Assembly: GCA_009360885.1 (NCBI GenBank)
Contig: SPEL01000005.1
Coordinates: 124,001-188,000 of the forward strand
DNA: 64,000 nt
Direction: 5' to 3'
Origin: Sphingobium sp.
GTDB lineage: Bacteria; Pseudomonadota; Alphaproteobacteria; Sphingomonadales; Sphingomonadaceae
The notes below the pieces were generated by a model, which was given only the letters and a program-made list of their open reading frames with translations, was not told the origin of the DNA and did no database searches. This document shows positions 26,595 through 36,325 of this stretch, in pieces. Made by a program: the position numbers and the translations under genes. Each line of letters opens with the position of its first letter. Position 1 is the stretch's first letter.

Positions 26595-27308
26595 TTAAGG
26601 CCGCCAATCCCCACCTTCATGGCTATTATCATCGGCGCTGGCATCAGGCCGCCCCTTAAAGCCTTGGGCGACGACAAACCATTCAACGCTGCCCTTGCGG
26701 CTCGATGGCGGCTTAGCATGTTTAACAGTCGTGAAATTCTTCTTCAGCACCGTCAGCAAATCGCCATCGGTGCCGCCTGCAAATACCTTTGCAACAAAGG
26801 CCCCGCCCGGTTTCAGATGCTCTATCGCAAACCATGCCGCCGCCTCTACCAGCGCCATTGTGCGCAAATGGTCCGTCTGCGGATGACCCACCGTGTTGGC
26901 TGCCATGTCCGACAATACCAGATCCGGCGCATCGCCCAATGCCTCAGCTAACTTGGCATCGGCGCTTTCATCCATGAAATCCATTTCAAATATGGTGACG
27001 CCGTCGATAGGGTCCACCGGCAACAGGTCAATACCGACGACCTTCGCCTGCGGGGATTTTTTCCGCACGACCTGCGACCAGCCACCCGGCGCTATGCCAA
27101 GATCCACCACATGGCGCGCCTTTTTAACAAGGCTATATTTCTCATCCAGTTCGATGAGCTTGAACGCGGCGCGGCTACGCCATCCTTCGGCCCGCGCTTT
27201 TTTCACATAAGGGTCATTGAGCTGGCGCTGCAACCAGCGCGTTGACTGCTCGCTTCGCCTTTTTGCCGTTTTCACCCGAACACGACCAACGCCAGTGCCA
27301 CGCGTCAC
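26595..27308 (-). CDS. rlmE: 23S rRNA 2'-O-methyltransferase RlmE (FtsJ/RrmJ)
   Basis: RlmE methylates U2552 of 23S rRNA late in large-subunit assembly. After a basic N-terminus it has RSRAAFKLIELDEKY (catalytic Lys), the SAM site VVDLGIAPGGWSQV, a catalytic Asp in LVLSDMAANTVG, GGAFVAKVF (catalytic Lys) and KPPSSRKGSVEWFVVAQG with the final Glu, the K-D-K-E set. The start is a GTG at 27306-27308 that overlaps the ppx TGA (GTGA). ppx-rlmE is a common alphaproteobacterial pair. Confidence 0.94.
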   Translation of the reverse strand: MTRGTGVGRVRVKTAKRRSEQSTRWLQRQLNDPYVKKARAEGWRSRAAFKLIELDEKYSLVKKARHVVDLGIAPGGWSQVVRKKSPQAKVVGIDLLPVDPIDGVTIFEMDFMDESADAKLAEALGDAPDLVLSDMAANTVGHPQTDHLRTMALVEAAAWFAIEHLKPGGAFVAKVFAGGTDGDLLTVLKKNFTTVKHAKPPSSRKGSVEWFVVAQGFKGRPDASADDNSHEGGDWRP

Positions 27309-28387
27309 AGGGACTGCTCCATCAAAAGGCGCAAAATACCCTCCCTTATTCCTCTATCCGCTATGCCAAGACGTTCGGCAGGCCAGATATCCAGTATAGC
27401 TTCTAATATAGCACAGCCTGCAACCACGAGATCAGCCCGCTCCACACCGACACTTGGCAGGGCACGGCGCTGATCCAGCGTCATGACCGACAACCGCCGG
27501 GCAATGTCCCGCATCGCATCTGAAGGGACAATCAGCCCATCAATCATCTGCCGGTTATAGCGTTGCAGGTTGAGATGAATGCTCGCCAGAGTCGTGACCG
27601 TACCAGATGTGCCGAGCAACCGCACGCCCTGAACATTCTCCGGGAGGCGCAGGGCGAAAGGCGCGAAACTATCCGCCACCCTTTCCCGCATACGAAGATA
27701 GGCCCGATGTCGTTCGCTCTCATCCTCCATTTCCGGCGGCTCGCTCTCCGTCAACGACACCACGCCCCAGGGGACGCTCTGCCAGTCGACAATCCGCAGA
27801 TGCGGGCCGCTGGTATCAACCAGAACCAGTTCGGTCGAACCCCCACCAATATCAAAAATCAACGCCGGGCCATCACCCGGTTCCAGCAAGGCGTGACATC
27901 CTAATACAGCGAGTCTTGCCTCCTCCTGCGCCGAAATTACATCCAGCGCGATGCCCGTTTCCCGGTAAACGCGGTCGATAAAATCCGGACCATTGGCGGC
28001 GCGCCTGCATGCCTCCGTTGCGACAGAGCGGGCCAGTGTCACCTGTCTGCGGCGGAGCTTATCAGCGCAGACAGAAAGGGCGGTGATAGCCCGGTCGATT
28101 GCCGCATCACTGAGCACGCCAGAGGACGATAATCCCTCGCCCAATCGCACAATGCGGGAAAATGCATCAACCACGATGAAGCCATCAGCCGAGGGCTTCG
28201 CAATCAGAAGACGGCAATTATTAGTGCCAAGGTCGATTGCGGCGTAGCTTTTCCGGGCAGGCCAGCGCGAACGAGATGACGTCGCATGTATAGTCTTTGC
28301 ACCGCCGTCTGATGATAAACGATGGTTACGGCCCCCCGTGGATGACGAACAGCCATCCTGCGGCGTTGGGCGGCCACGCTGCGCCAT
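27305..28387 (-). CDS. ppx: Exopolyphosphatase/guanosine pentaphosphatase, Ppx/GppA family
   Basis: Members hydrolyse polyphosphate or pppGpp. The actin-like ATPase fold is clear: YAAIDLGTNNCRLLIA (phosphate 1), SVATEACRRA, LIFDIGGGSTELVLVD (phosphate 2) and RLLGTSGTVTTLA (adenosine motif). The first about 45 residues are Ser/Arg-rich and poorly ordered. The protein lacks the C-terminal HD domain of long Ppx enzymes, as usual in this group. The ATG at 28385-28387 (MAQRGRPTPQDG) has AGGTAA upstream; the frame opens earlier at 28444. It overlaps rlmE. Confidence 0.9.
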   Translation of the reverse strand: MAQRGRPTPQDGCSSSTGGRNHRLSSDGGAKTIHATSSRSRWPARKSYAAIDLGTNNCRLLIAKPSADGFIVVDAFSRIVRLGEGLSSSGVLSDAAIDRAITALSVCADKLRRRQVTLARSVATEACRRAANGPDFIDRVYRETGIALDVISAQEEARLAVLGCHALLEPGDGPALIFDIGGGSTELVLVDTSGPHLRIVDWQSVPWGVVSLTESEPPEMEDESERHRAYLRMRERVADSFAPFALRLPENVQGVRLLGTSGTVTTLASIHLNLQRYNRQMIDGLIVPSDAMRDIARRLSVMTLDQRRALPSVGVERADLVVAGCAILEAILDIWPAERLGIADRGIREGILRLLMEQSL

Positions 28388-28593
28388 AATGTTATTACCT
28401 ATATAATCTGTTTGCCGGGTCCCAATCGGGCCGGTACTTGACACCTAAACTATGACGACTGAGGGAAATACGCAAGTGGGCGATGATGACAGCCCATGAC
28501 CAGTCTCTTTTCTCATGCTGAATAAACAGAAAATCAGGCCGATTCGAATGGCAATGATGGGGCAAGAGTCGGATAACCGACATTTGTTTTCTT

Positions 28594-28622
28594 CTTGACT
28601 GGCGGAAATCCTATGCTAAACG
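28594..28622 (+). promoter_or_regulatory. Promoter for tRNA-Gln
   Basis: CTTGAC (28594-28599) and TAAACG (28617-28622) are spaced 17 bases, ending 11 bases before the mature tRNA. The -35 is a good match to the alphaproteobacterial form; the -10 is weak. Confidence 0.5.
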
Positions 28623-28633
28623 GCCCCACACGT

Positions 28634-28707
28634 TGCCCGATCCTCTAATGGTAAGAGAGCGGACTCTGACTCCGTCAATCAAGGTTCGAATCCTTGTCGG
28701 GCATCCA
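28634..28707 (+). tRNA. tRNA-Gln (anticodon CTG)
   Basis: The 74-base sequence folds as a tRNA: acceptor stem TGCCCGA/TCGGGCA, D-loop CTCTAATGGTAAGAG, anticodon stem GCGGA/TCCGT around loop CTCTGAC with anticodon CTG (reads CAG), and T-loop GGTTCGAATCC. The 3' end carries TCCA, so discriminator T and encoded CCA. Confidence 0.95.
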
Positions 28708-28753
28708 ATTTCTAGACATTACACAGAAATAAGCCTCGCTGGCCTCCACCTGC

Positions 28754-29140
28754 TCAGTCAGCAGTGACGACGGCTTCGGCTTCTATCTCCACCTTCCATT
28801 CCGGCCGATAAAGGCCCGCAATCGCCACCAGCGTCGCCGCCGGGCGCGCATGGCCCAATGCACGCGAAAAAGCCGAACTGATGGCGTCTGCATCCGCTAT
28901 GTCGGTCACAAACATACGCACCCGCACAACATGGGCCGCCTTACCGCCCAGAGTTTCGACATGCCGAATGATCTCAGCAAAAATATGGTCCGCCTGTTCA
29001 CTCGCCGTGGCAGGAACTGACCCATCAGGCAATGTAGCCGTGTGCCCAGATACGAATATATGATCCCCCACCCGCAAAGCACGGCTAAATCCTATATTTT
29101 CTTCAAAAGAAGACAAGGCAGGGATATGGGTACGCTTCAT
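28754..29140 (-). CDS. Rid (YjgF/YER057c/UK114) family protein
   Basis: Rid proteins hydrolyse reactive enamines and imines released by PLP enzymes. The 128-residue protein has RALRVGDHIFVSGHTATLPDGS, VVRVRMFVTDIADAD and ARPAATLVAIAGLYRPEWKVEIEAEAVV; the Arg of ARPAATLV corresponds to the catalytic Arg. The ATG at 29138-29140 has GGAGAG at good distance; a start at 29155 is less likely. It is divergent from a second Rid gene (29401) across 260 bases. The sequence is closer to the Rid subgroups with a C-terminal RPEWKVEIE than to classic RidA; its substrate is unknown. Confidence 0.88.
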   Translation of the reverse strand: MKRTHIPALSSFEENIGFSRALRVGDHIFVSGHTATLPDGSVPATASEQADHIFAEIIRHVETLGGKAAHVVRVRMFVTDIADADAISSAFSRALGHARPAATLVAIAGLYRPEWKVEIEAEAVVTAD

Positions 29141-29400
29141 ATTTTCTCTCCTCAATTATCTTTCTAACAGGCAACAAAGACTATGAAGCACTCAGGGTCA
29201 ATACAGCCTGATTGATCGATTATCTGTATTTTACTCAATATATTAATGCGGAGGATTCACAGCAGCGCAACTCTTTGCCTGTTAACGAAGTCATGCGCCG
29301 CAATTGCGCGCCTTCCCCTCCGCCGTTATAGGTCAAAGCTCATAATCAGGCATCCGCCACCACCGACATCATTCCCAATAGCATGAGGAAGGTTCATCAT

Positions 29401-29871
29401 ATGAGCATGATCGAGCATAACCTAACGCAGCTTGGTATCACCTTGCCTACCCCGCTGGCCCCTGTCGCCAATTATGTGCCTTATGTGCAGAGCGGCAACC
29501 TCATCTATATTTCCGGGCAAATTTGTGCCGGGGCAGGCGGCACTATTGCCGATGCGCATAAGGGGAAGCTGGGCGGCAGCGTTTCTGACGAAGCAGGACG
29601 GGAAGCCGCGCGTCTCTGTGTTATCAATATTCTGGCCCAGTTAAAGGCCGCCGTCGGTGATTTCAGCAACGTGAAGCGCTGCATCCGCCTCGGTGGTTTC
29701 ATCAATTCCATGCCAGATTATGCCGCCCTCGCTCCCATTATGAACGGCGCGTCCGATCTGATGGTTGAGGTGATGGGCGAAGCAGGCCGCCATGCGCGCT
29801 CTACCGTAGGCGTCGCCGAACTGCCGCTGGATTGCGCGGTCGAAGTAGAGGCGATTTTCGAGGTCGCCTGA
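29401..29871 (+). CDS. Rid family protein, YjgF-like
   Basis: A 156-residue second Rid protein: LAPVANYVPYVQSGNLIYISGQICA, KAAVGDFSNVKRCIRLGGFINSMPDY and ARSTVGVAELPLDCAVEVEAIFEVA. The ARSTVGVAELPLD stretch contains the catalytic Arg and is characteristic of the longer Rid type found near amino-acid genes. The ATG at 29401 (MSMIEHN) has AGGAAGG upstream. Its relation to the divergent Rid gene is distant, so this is not a recent duplication. It is 84 bases before rsmE in the same direction. Confidence 0.9.
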   Translation: MSMIEHNLTQLGITLPTPLAPVANYVPYVQSGNLIYISGQICAGAGGTIADAHKGKLGGSVSDEAGREAARLCVINILAQLKAAVGDFSNVKRCIRLGGFINSMPDYAALAPIMNGASDLMVEVMGEAGRHARSTVGVAELPLDCAVEVEAIFEVA

Positions 29872-29955
29872 ACAATATTGATCTGAATATTGATGAGACG
29901 GGCGGGACGACCCACCAGCTTTCCCGCCCTCTCGCCATTTACAGAGGTTCCCTTT

Positions 29956-30705
29956 ATGCCCGCCACCCCCGCATGGCCCCCGCGTAGCGCCCCGCGCCTG
30001 TATGTAACGCAGGCCCTCGGCCCCGACATTCGCCTGCCGGTGGATGGCCCCGCCGCTCATTATCTCATCAGTGTGATGCGCGTGCAGGAAGGGGATGCGG
30101 TCTTGCTCTTTAACGGGCAGGATGGCGAATGGGCCGCACGCGCCACCTCCATCCGCAAGCGGGATCTGGTGCTGGAATGCGTACAGCAGACCAAAGCGCT
30201 GGAACCCGTGCCTGATTTCTGGCTCTGCGCTGCCCCCATTAAAAAGGGCCGCATTGATATGGTGATGGAAAAGGCCTGTGAACTGGGCGTAGCGCAGGTT
30301 CACCCCGTGCTGACCAGCCGGGCCGTGGTGGATAAGCTTAACCTTGATCGTCTGCGCGCTCATATGGTTGAGGCTGCCGAACAATGTGGCCGCACCGCTA
30401 TTCCCATGCTGGAGGACATGGTAAAGCTCCCGCAGTTGCTGAAGGACTGGCCAGCAGAGCGCCATATTTTCTTCGCTGATGAACTGGGCGGGCAGCCTAT
30501 GCACAGCGCCTTTGCCGCCCACACTGGCCCGGCGGCCCTGCTCATCGGGCCTGAGGGCGGCTTTACAACGCAGGAACGGGACGCCATTCGCGCCCACCCT
30601 GCCGCAGTTCCGATCGCACTTGGGCCGCGCATATTACGCGCTGAAACTGCCGCCATCGCCGCAACAGCATGTTGGATGGCGATAAATGGTGACTGGCACG
30701 CATAA
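29956..30705 (+). CDS. rsmE: 16S rRNA m3U1498 methyltransferase RsmE
   Basis: RsmE methylates U1498 of 16S rRNA. The 249-residue SPOUT-class protein has an N-terminal PUA-like domain (GPAAHYLISVMRVQEGDAVLLFNGQDGEWAA spans about residues 32-62), KKGRIDMVMEKACELGV, AAEQCGRTAIP, LLIGPEGGFTTQERDAI and the SAM knot ALGPRILRAETAAIAA. The ATG at 29956 (MPATPAWPP) is chosen, with AGAGG upstream; the frame is open from 29890. Confidence 0.93.
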   Translation: MPATPAWPPRSAPRLYVTQALGPDIRLPVDGPAAHYLISVMRVQEGDAVLLFNGQDGEWAARATSIRKRDLVLECVQQTKALEPVPDFWLCAAPIKKGRIDMVMEKACELGVAQVHPVLTSRAVVDKLNLDRLRAHMVEAAEQCGRTAIPMLEDMVKLPQLLKDWPAERHIFFADELGGQPMHSAFAAHTGPAALLIGPEGGFTTQERDAIRAHPAAVPIALGPRILRAETAAIAATACWMAINGDWHA

Positions 30706-30801
30706 GGCGCAAATGAATTTCTTTTTCCGGCGTAGAAATGATTGATACGAGGTGAACGACTCCCTATTTCCACGATTGTGCAAAACAGCTAAGGCCCCAG
30801 A

Positions 30802-32175
30802 ATGAGCACCAGAACAGATACCGGAGAGGACGATCCCATCATCACGGGGCGGGATCAGTTAATCGCAGCTTTTGCACGCGGCGAAAAACCCCCGGAACGC
30901 TGGCGTATCGGTACGGAGCATGAGAAATTCGTCTATGCCCGCTCTGACCATCATGCCCCGTCTTATGATGAGGAAAAGGGCATATATGCGCTGCTGATGG
31001 GCCTCAAACGCTTTGGCTGGAAAGAGGTATATGAAGGCGATAAAGTCATCGCCCTTTCCGGCAGCGATGGCACGGTCAGCCTTGAACCGGCAGGCCAGTT
31101 GGAGCTTTCCGGCGCACCACTGGAAAATCTGCACCAGACCTGCGCCGAAACAGGCCGCCACCTTAAACAAGTGAAAGCCGTCGGCGAGGAACTGGATATT
31201 AGTTTCCTCGGCCTTGGTATGTGGCCTGATAAAAGCCGCGAAGAACTGCCCATCATGCCCAAGGGGCGCTATGGCATCATGCTGCGCCATATGCCCCGCG
31301 TTGGGTCACTGGGACTTGATATGATGCTGCGTACCTGCACCATTCAGACCAATCTGGATTATGGCAGTGAAGCGGATATGGCCCAAAAATTCCGTGTATC
31401 GCTGGCGCTGCAACCGCTGGCGACGGCGCTGTTTGCCAATTCCCCCTTTACGGATGGCAAGCCTAATGGCTTCCTTTCCTTCCGTAGCCACATCTGGTCA
31501 GACACCGACCCGGCCCGCACCGGCATGCTGCCCTTCGTGTTTGAGGATGGCTTTGGGTATGAACGCTATGCCGATTATGCCCTCGATGTGCCGATGTATT
31601 TCGTCTATCGCGATGGCAAATATATTGATGCTGCGGGCCAGAGCTTTCGCGATTTTCTGAAGGGGGAACTTCCCGCCCTGCCCGGCGAATTGCCGACGGA
31701 AGGCGACTGGAACGACCATCTTTCCACGGCCTTCCCAGAGGTGCGCCTCAAAAGCTTCCTTGAAATGCGCGGGGCCGATGGCGGGCCATGGGGCCGCATC
31801 TGCGCACTGCCTGCCCTGTGGGTTGGCCTGCTTTACGACAATAGCGCCCTTGATGCCGCATGGGATGTGGTGAAGGGATGGAGCATGGAAGAGCGCCAAA
31901 TTCTGCGCGACAGCGTGCCAAAACTAGGGCTGGACGCCCCCATAGCAGGCGGGCGCAAATTGCGGGATATTGCAGCAGAAGTGCTGGATATCGCACAGGC
32001 CGGCCTTACCGCCCGCAATCGCCTTGACGCCAGCGGTAATAATGAAACCGGCTATCTCTCCGCGCTTCACGAAGTAGTAGCACGCGGAAAAACACCGGCG
32101 GAAATCCTGCTGGATCGCTATCATAACGAATGGGGCGGCGATCTCTCCCGCATCTATGCCGAAGAGAGCTTCTGA
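30802..32175 (+). CDS. gshA: Glutamate--cysteine ligase, plant/alphaproteobacterial type
   Basis: This enzyme makes gamma-glutamylcysteine, the first step of glutathione synthesis. The 457-residue protein has the ATP-grasp-like GCS2 motifs WRIGTEHEKFVY, SLEPAGQLELSGAPL, LGLGMWPDKSREELPIMPKGRY, LRTCTIQTNLDYGSEADM and LEMRGADGGPWGRICALPALWVGLLY. Length is normal. No strong ribosome site is seen. A Fur-family regulator follows 79 bases later. Confidence 0.94.
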   Translation: MSTRTDTGEDDPIITGRDQLIAAFARGEKPPERWRIGTEHEKFVYARSDHHAPSYDEEKGIYALLMGLKRFGWKEVYEGDKVIALSGSDGTVSLEPAGQLELSGAPLENLHQTCAETGRHLKQVKAVGEELDISFLGLGMWPDKSREELPIMPKGRYGIMLRHMPRVGSLGLDMMLRTCTIQTNLDYGSEADMAQKFRVSLALQPLATALFANSPFTDGKPNGFLSFRSHIWSDTDPARTGMLPFVFEDGFGYERYADYALDVPMYFVYRDGKYIDAAGQSFRDFLKGELPALPGELPTEGDWNDHLSTAFPEVRLKSFLEMRGADGGPWGRICALPALWVGLLYDNSALDAAWDVVKGWSMEERQILRDSVPKLGLDAPIAGGRKLRDIAAEVLDIAQAGLTARNRLDASGNNETGYLSALHEVVARGKTPAEILLDRYHNEWGGDLSRIYAEESF

Positions 32176-32253
32176 AGGCAAAGGGACGCCATGGGCAGGG
32201 GAACCTTCGCTTAACCGCTTGTTTCCTGCCCCCGGCATCCTTATTATCAATCC

Positions 32254-32718
32254 ATGGCTAGTCATCATCATCATGAACTGACCGGACATTCCCTGCGCAA
32301 TGCGGCGCAGCGTGTCATGGAAGAACGCAGCGAACAATGGACACCGATGCGTGCGGCCATTTTTGATGCGTTGGCCGGGCAGGATAAGCCCGCCTCGGCT
32401 TATGATATTGCCGATGCTGTATCAACGGCACGGGGAAAGCGCGTCGCGCCCAATAGCGTTTATCGCATATTGGATTTGTTCGTGGCATCCAACCTTGCGA
32501 TTCGGGTGGAAAGCGCCAATGCCTATATCGCCAACGCGCATCCCGGCTGCATGCATGACTGTATTTTTCTGGTTTGCACCGATTGCGGCAAGGCCATCCA
32601 TGTCGATGATGACAGGCTGACCCGCGCTGTGCGTGACCGCGCCGGGGATGCAGGCTTTGTCGCCCGTCGCCCTATTATAGAGGTACAAGGCCAGTGCCAT
32701 GCCTGCGCACAGGCATAA
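32254..32718 (+). CDS. Fur-family metalloregulator, Zur-like
   Basis: A 154-residue Fur-family repressor. The winged helix covers WTPMRAAIFDALAGQDKPASAYDIAD and APNSVYRILDLFVASNLAIRVES. The C-terminal part has a CxxC pair in LVCTDCGKAIHVDD and a second in QCHACAQA, likely for structural zinc, and MHDCIFLVC for the sensing site. The His-rich start (ASHHHHE) and these Cys pairs fit Zur better than Fur, but target metal cannot be settled. It lies between gshA and dxs. Confidence 0.85.
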   Translation: MASHHHHELTGHSLRNAAQRVMEERSEQWTPMRAAIFDALAGQDKPASAYDIADAVSTARGKRVAPNSVYRILDLFVASNLAIRVESANAYIANAHPGCMHDCIFLVCTDCGKAIHVDDDRLTRAVRDRAGDAGFVARRPIIEVQGQCHACAQA

Positions 32719-32796
32719 CATCGCGGTTAATGATGGCAGAAGGTTCGACAATCGCTCCAACAGCGTCTATGGGCGTGGGTTGGAGATTATTACAGA

Positions 32797-34725
32797 ATGA
32801 CTGAACGCCCCGTCACACCCTTGCTCGATCAGGTCAACATACCCGACGATCTGCGTCGCCTGAAACCAGAACAATTGCGCCAACTGGCTGATGAGTTGCG
32901 CGAAGAAACCATCAGCGCGGTGGGGTCGACTGGCGGGCATCTGGGGTCTGGCCTTGGTGTTGTCGAACTGACCACCGCTATCCATTATGTGTTCAACACC
33001 CCCGATGACAAATTAGTGTGGGATGTGGGTCATCAATGCTATCCGCACAAAATATTAACCGGCAGGCGGGACCGCATCCGTACCCTGCGGCAGGGCGGTG
33101 GCCTATCAGGCTTCACCAAGCGCGCAGAGAGCGAATATGACCCCTTTGGCGCGGCCCATAGCTCCACCAGCATCAGCGCAGCCCTTGGCTTTGCCATAGC
33201 CAACAAGCTGGCCAACAAACCCGGCAAAGGCATTGCGGTCATCGGTGATGGCGCGATGTCGGCGGGCATGGCCTATGAGGCCATGAATAATGCCGAGGCC
33301 GCTGGAAACCGGCTCGTCGTTATATTGAACGACAATGAAATGTCGATTGCGCCGCCCGTTGGTGGCCTCGCCAGCTATCTGGCGCGCCTCGTTTCCAGCC
33401 GAGAGTTTCTGGGCCTGCGGGATCTTGCCAAGAAATTCGCCCGGCGCCTGCCAAGACCTCTTCATAGCGCTGCCCGCAAGACCGATGAATTCGCGCGCGG
33501 CATGGCCATGGGCGGCACATTGTTTGAGGAACTGGGTTTTTATTATATCGGTCCGGTGGATGGGCATAATCTCGATCAGCTCATTCCGATTCTCGAAAAT
33601 GTGCGCGATGCGGCAGAGGGGCCGTGCCTCGTCCATGTCATCACGCAAAAGGGCAAGGGCTATGCGCCTGCCGAGGCCGCCGCTGACAAATATCACGGCG
33701 TGCAGAAATTTGATGTGGTGACAGGCGCGCAGGCCAAGGCCCCGCCCGGACCGCCCAGCTATACCAATGTGTTCGCGCAGGCTTTGGTTGCCGAGGCAGA
33801 GCGCGATGATACCATCTGTGCCATCACCGCGGCGATGCCATCCGGCACCGGGCTGGATAAATTTCAGCAAAGCTTCCCCAAACGCAGCTTTGATGTGGGC
33901 ATTGCCGAACAACATGCCGTCACCTTTGCCGCTGGCCTTGCCGCCGAAGGAATGCGCCCGTTCTGCGCGATATATTCTACCTTCCTGCAACGCGCTTACG
34001 ATCAGGTCGTGCATGATGTAGCGATTCAGAATCTGCCGGTTCGTTTCGCCATTGACCGCGCCGGGTTGGTGGGGGCCGATGGCTGCACCCATGCAGGCAG
34101 CTTCGACATCGCTTATCTCGCCACCCTCCCCAATATGGTGGTGATGGCAGCAGCGGATGAGGCGGAACTCGTCCATATGGTGCATACATGCGCGCTCTAT
34201 GATGATGGGCCGGTTGCCCTTCGTTATCCGCGTGGCAATGGCACCGGTGTTCCTTTGCCCGATATGCCCATCGCCCTTGAAATCGGCAAAGGCCGCATCG
34301 TACGCGAAGGCAAGAAAATCGCCTTGCTCTCGCTCGGCACCCGTCTTGGCGAAGCCTTGAAGGCCGCTGATATATTGGATGCGCGCGGCCTTTCCACCAC
34401 GGTTGCCGATTTGCGCTTTGCCAAACCGCTGGATGAAGCGCTGATCCGTCGCCTTCTCGCCACCCATGAAGTTGCGGTGACGATTGAGGAAGGCGCGGTT
34501 GGTGGCTTTGGCGCGCATGTGCTGACCCTCGCCAGTGACGAGGGGCTGATCGACGCGGGCCTCAAACTGCGTACCCTGCGCCTGCCAGATATATTTCAGG
34601 ATCAGGATAAGCCCGAAAAGCAATATGCCGATGCGGGCCTTGATGCCGACGGCATAGTGGATAGCGTGCTGAAGGCGTTGCGCCATAACAGCGCAGGCGT
34701 TGATGAAGCCGGTGCCCGGGCCTGA
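32797..34725 (+). CDS. dxs: 1-deoxy-D-xylulose-5-phosphate synthase
   Basis: Dxs condenses pyruvate and glyceraldehyde 3-phosphate, the entry to the MEP isoprenoid pathway, with thiamine diphosphate. The 642-residue protein shows [35 protein letters not shown], the TPP motif [17 protein letters not shown], and the pyrimidine-domain [21 protein letters not shown] with the catalytic Glu. Full length. nadD starts inside its last 23 bases. Confidence 0.96.
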   Translation: MTERPVTPLLDQVNIPDDLRRLKPEQLRQLADELREETISAVGSTGGHLGSGLGVVELTTAIHYVFNTPDDKLVWDVGHQCYPHKILTGRRDRIRTLRQGGGLSGFTKRAESEYDPFGAAHSSTSISAALGFAIANKLANKPGKGIAVIGDGAMSAGMAYEAMNNAEAAGNRLVVILNDNEMSIAPPVGGLASYLARLVSSREFLGLRDLAKKFARRLPRPLHSAARKTDEFARGMAMGGTLFEELGFYYIGPVDGHNLDQLIPILENVRDAAEGPCLVHVITQKGKGYAPAEAAADKYHGVQKFDVVTGAQAKAPPGPPSYTNVFAQALVAEAERDDTICAITAAMPSGTGLDKFQQSFPKRSFDVGIAEQHAVTFAAGLAAEGMRPFCAIYSTFLQRAYDQVVHDVAIQNLPVRFAIDRAGLVGADGCTHAGSFDIAYLATLPNMVVMAAADEAELVHMVHTCALYDDGPVALRYPRGNGTGVPLPDMPIALEIGKGRIVREGKKIALLSLGTRLGEALKAADILDARGLSTTVADLRFAKPLDEALIRRLLATHEVAVTIEEGAVGGFGAHVLTLASDEGLIDAGLKLRTLRLPDIFQDQDKPEKQYADAGLDADGIVDSVLKALRHNSAGVDEAGARA

Positions 34726-35443
34726 CGCCCCCCATAAGCACGTCGATATATCGGGACCATCGCCGCATCCATCAGGCTATCCCCGAAAAATCGGCCTGCT
34801 GGGCGGCTCCTTCAATCCGGCCCATGGTGGCCACCGCGCTATCAGCCTGTTTGCGATGAAGGCATTGGGTCTTGATGAGGTCTGGTGGCTGGTCAGCCCC
34901 GGCAATCCCCTGAAACCGGCGAAGGGCATGGCCCCACTCTCGGCCCGCCTTGCCCGTGCGCAGCATATCGCCCGGCGCGCACGGATTCGCCCCACCGCAA
35001 TCGAGGCGGAAATGGGCACGCGTTATACCTATGACACGCTGCGCGCTCTGCTGCATCGTTATCCCCGCCACCGCTTCCTCTGGCTGATGGGAGCGGATAA
35101 TCTGCGTCAATTCGGCCAGTGGAAAAGGGCGCGGGGCATTGCCCGCACCATGCCCATTGCCGTTATCGCAAGGCCGGGTTATGATGACCGCGTTCATGGT
35201 GACCCTATCATGAGCTGGCTGCGGCCCTTCGTCCGCCCCGCAAGCCAGAGCAAAAACTGGACGGAGTGGAGAGTCCCGGCGCTCGTGCAATTGCGCTTTC
35301 GCCCTGATACACGCTCTGCAACTGCGTTGCGCAGCGCAGACCCGCTATGGCACCGGGCATATCAACGCCCTGCCCTGCGGGATAGTGTAACTCATTCTCT
35401 CGTCCCTTCTAAACCTGTTATACCCCCCTTTGAAAAGGAGTGA
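34703..35443 (+). CDS. nadD: Nicotinate-nucleotide adenylyltransferase NadD
   Basis: NadD adenylates nicotinate mononucleotide in NAD synthesis. After a Pro-rich N-terminus of about 28 residues comes [18 protein letters not shown] with the HxGH nucleotidyltransferase motif, then [23 protein letters not shown] and a C-terminal ISxxxR-like region that here is weak ([20 protein letters not shown]). The ATG at 34703 overlaps dxs by 23 bases. The typical SSTxIR motif is replaced by DTRSATALR, so the C-terminal end is slightly unusual but the catalytic part is intact. Confidence 0.9.
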   Translation: MKPVPGPDAPHKHVDISGPSPHPSGYPRKIGLLGGSFNPAHGGHRAISLFAMKALGLDEVWWLVSPGNPLKPAKGMAPLSARLARAQHIARRARIRPTAIEAEMGTRYTYDTLRALLHRYPRHRFLWLMGADNLRQFGQWKRARGIARTMPIAVIARPGYDDRVHGDPIMSWLRPFVRPASQSKNWTEWRVPALVQLRFRPDTRSATALRSADPLWHRAYQRPALRDSVTHSLVPSKPVIPPFEKE

Positions 35444-35445
35444 AT

Positions 35446-35853
35446 TTGAACCAGCAGCCCAACGCCAACGACCCCGCCCCTGAGGCAGGCTCTCCGGCAG
35501 AACTCCACGCCATCATCACGCAATCGCTGGATGACGATCAGGCGCAGGAAATGATTTCTATCCCGCTCGCGGGCAAGAGCAGCATCGCCGACTATATGGT
35601 GATCGCCAGTGGCCGTTCCTCTCGTCAGGTTGCCTCCATGGCACAGAAGCTGGCGGAGAAGCTGAAGCGTGAACATCGCATTCTTGCGCGGGTAGAGGGC
35701 CTTCCCACCGCCGATTGGGTGCTGATTGACGCAGGTGACGTGATCGTCCATCTCTTCCGCCCGGAAGTGCGCAGCTTCTATAATCTGGAACGCATGTGGG
35801 GCTTTTCCGACGCGCCGCCAGCCCCCGCTGCTGACGCATCCGCCACTTTCTGA
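35446..35853 (+). CDS. rsfS: Ribosome silencing factor RsfS
   Basis: RsfS binds uL14 of the large subunit and blocks subunit joining in starvation. The protein has DDDQAQEMISIPLAGKSSIADYMVIASGRSSRQV, VEGLPTADWVLIDAGDVIVHLF and RSFYNLERMWG, the family signature (each within residues 25-125). The longest frame starts with a GTG at 35440 overlapping the nadD stop, but AAGGAG (35435-35440) sits exactly 5 bases before a TTG at 35446, so TTG is the better start. It follows nadD, as in many bacteria, and precedes rlmH. Confidence 0.92.
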   Translation: MNQQPNANDPAPEAGSPAELHAIITQSLDDDQAQEMISIPLAGKSSIADYMVIASGRSSRQVASMAQKLAEKLKREHRILARVEGLPTADWVLIDAGDVIVHLFRPEVRSFYNLERMWGFSDAPPAPAADASATF

Positions 35854-35896
35854 CCAGCTCCATGCTGGCCTTTAATGGCGGACGGAACGCATATTC

Positions 35897-36322
35897 ATGC
35901 TGCTGCATATCATTGCCCGTGGGAAAATTGGTCGCTCGCCAGAGGCAGAGCTGGTTGATCGCTATCTAAAGCGCATTAGCTGGCCCACCCGCGTTACAGA
36001 GCTGCCGGATAAGGGCGGGAAGCTGCCGCCACCTACCGCCACCCCTTATGTAACGGTGATGCTGGATGAAAAAGGCAAGCAGTCTGGCTCGATGGAGTTT
36101 GCTGAAAAGCTGGGCCAGTGGCGTGATAATGGCATACGCGAATGCCGGTTGCTGATTGGCGCTGCGGATGGGTTTGATGAGGAAGAGCGAGCAGGCGCTG
36201 ACCTGCTCATCGCCTTTGGCCGGATGACATGGCCGCATATGATGGCGCGGGCGATGCTGGCAGAGCAATTATGGCGCGCCAGTTCCATCCTCGCGGGCCA
36301 TCCCTATCACCGGGAAGGATAG
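35897..36322 (+). CDS. rlmH: 23S rRNA pseudouridine-1915 N3-methyltransferase RlmH
   Basis: RlmH methylates pseudouridine 1915 in helix 69, a site first modified by RluD, which is also in this window. The 141-residue SPOUT protein has LHIIARGKIGRSPEAELVDRYLKR, LDEKGKQSGSMEFAEKLG, CRLLIGAADGFDEEE and the C-terminal MMARAMLAEQLWRASSILAGHPYHREG knot. Length is normal. It follows rsfS after 43 bases and is 3 bases before the envC-like gene. Confidence 0.95.
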   Translation: MLLHIIARGKIGRSPEAELVDRYLKRISWPTRVTELPDKGGKLPPPTATPYVTVMLDEKGKQSGSMEFAEKLGQWRDNGIRECRLLIGAADGFDEEERAGADLLIAFGRMTWPHMMARAMLAEQLWRASSILAGHPYHREG

Positions 36323-36325
36323 GCT

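Noticed and set aside
33106-34686. A 526-codon open frame on the minus strand within dxs
   Set aside because: It is entirely antisense to the canonical dxs gene and its product is rich in His/Arg/Gly with no domain; a shadow frame.
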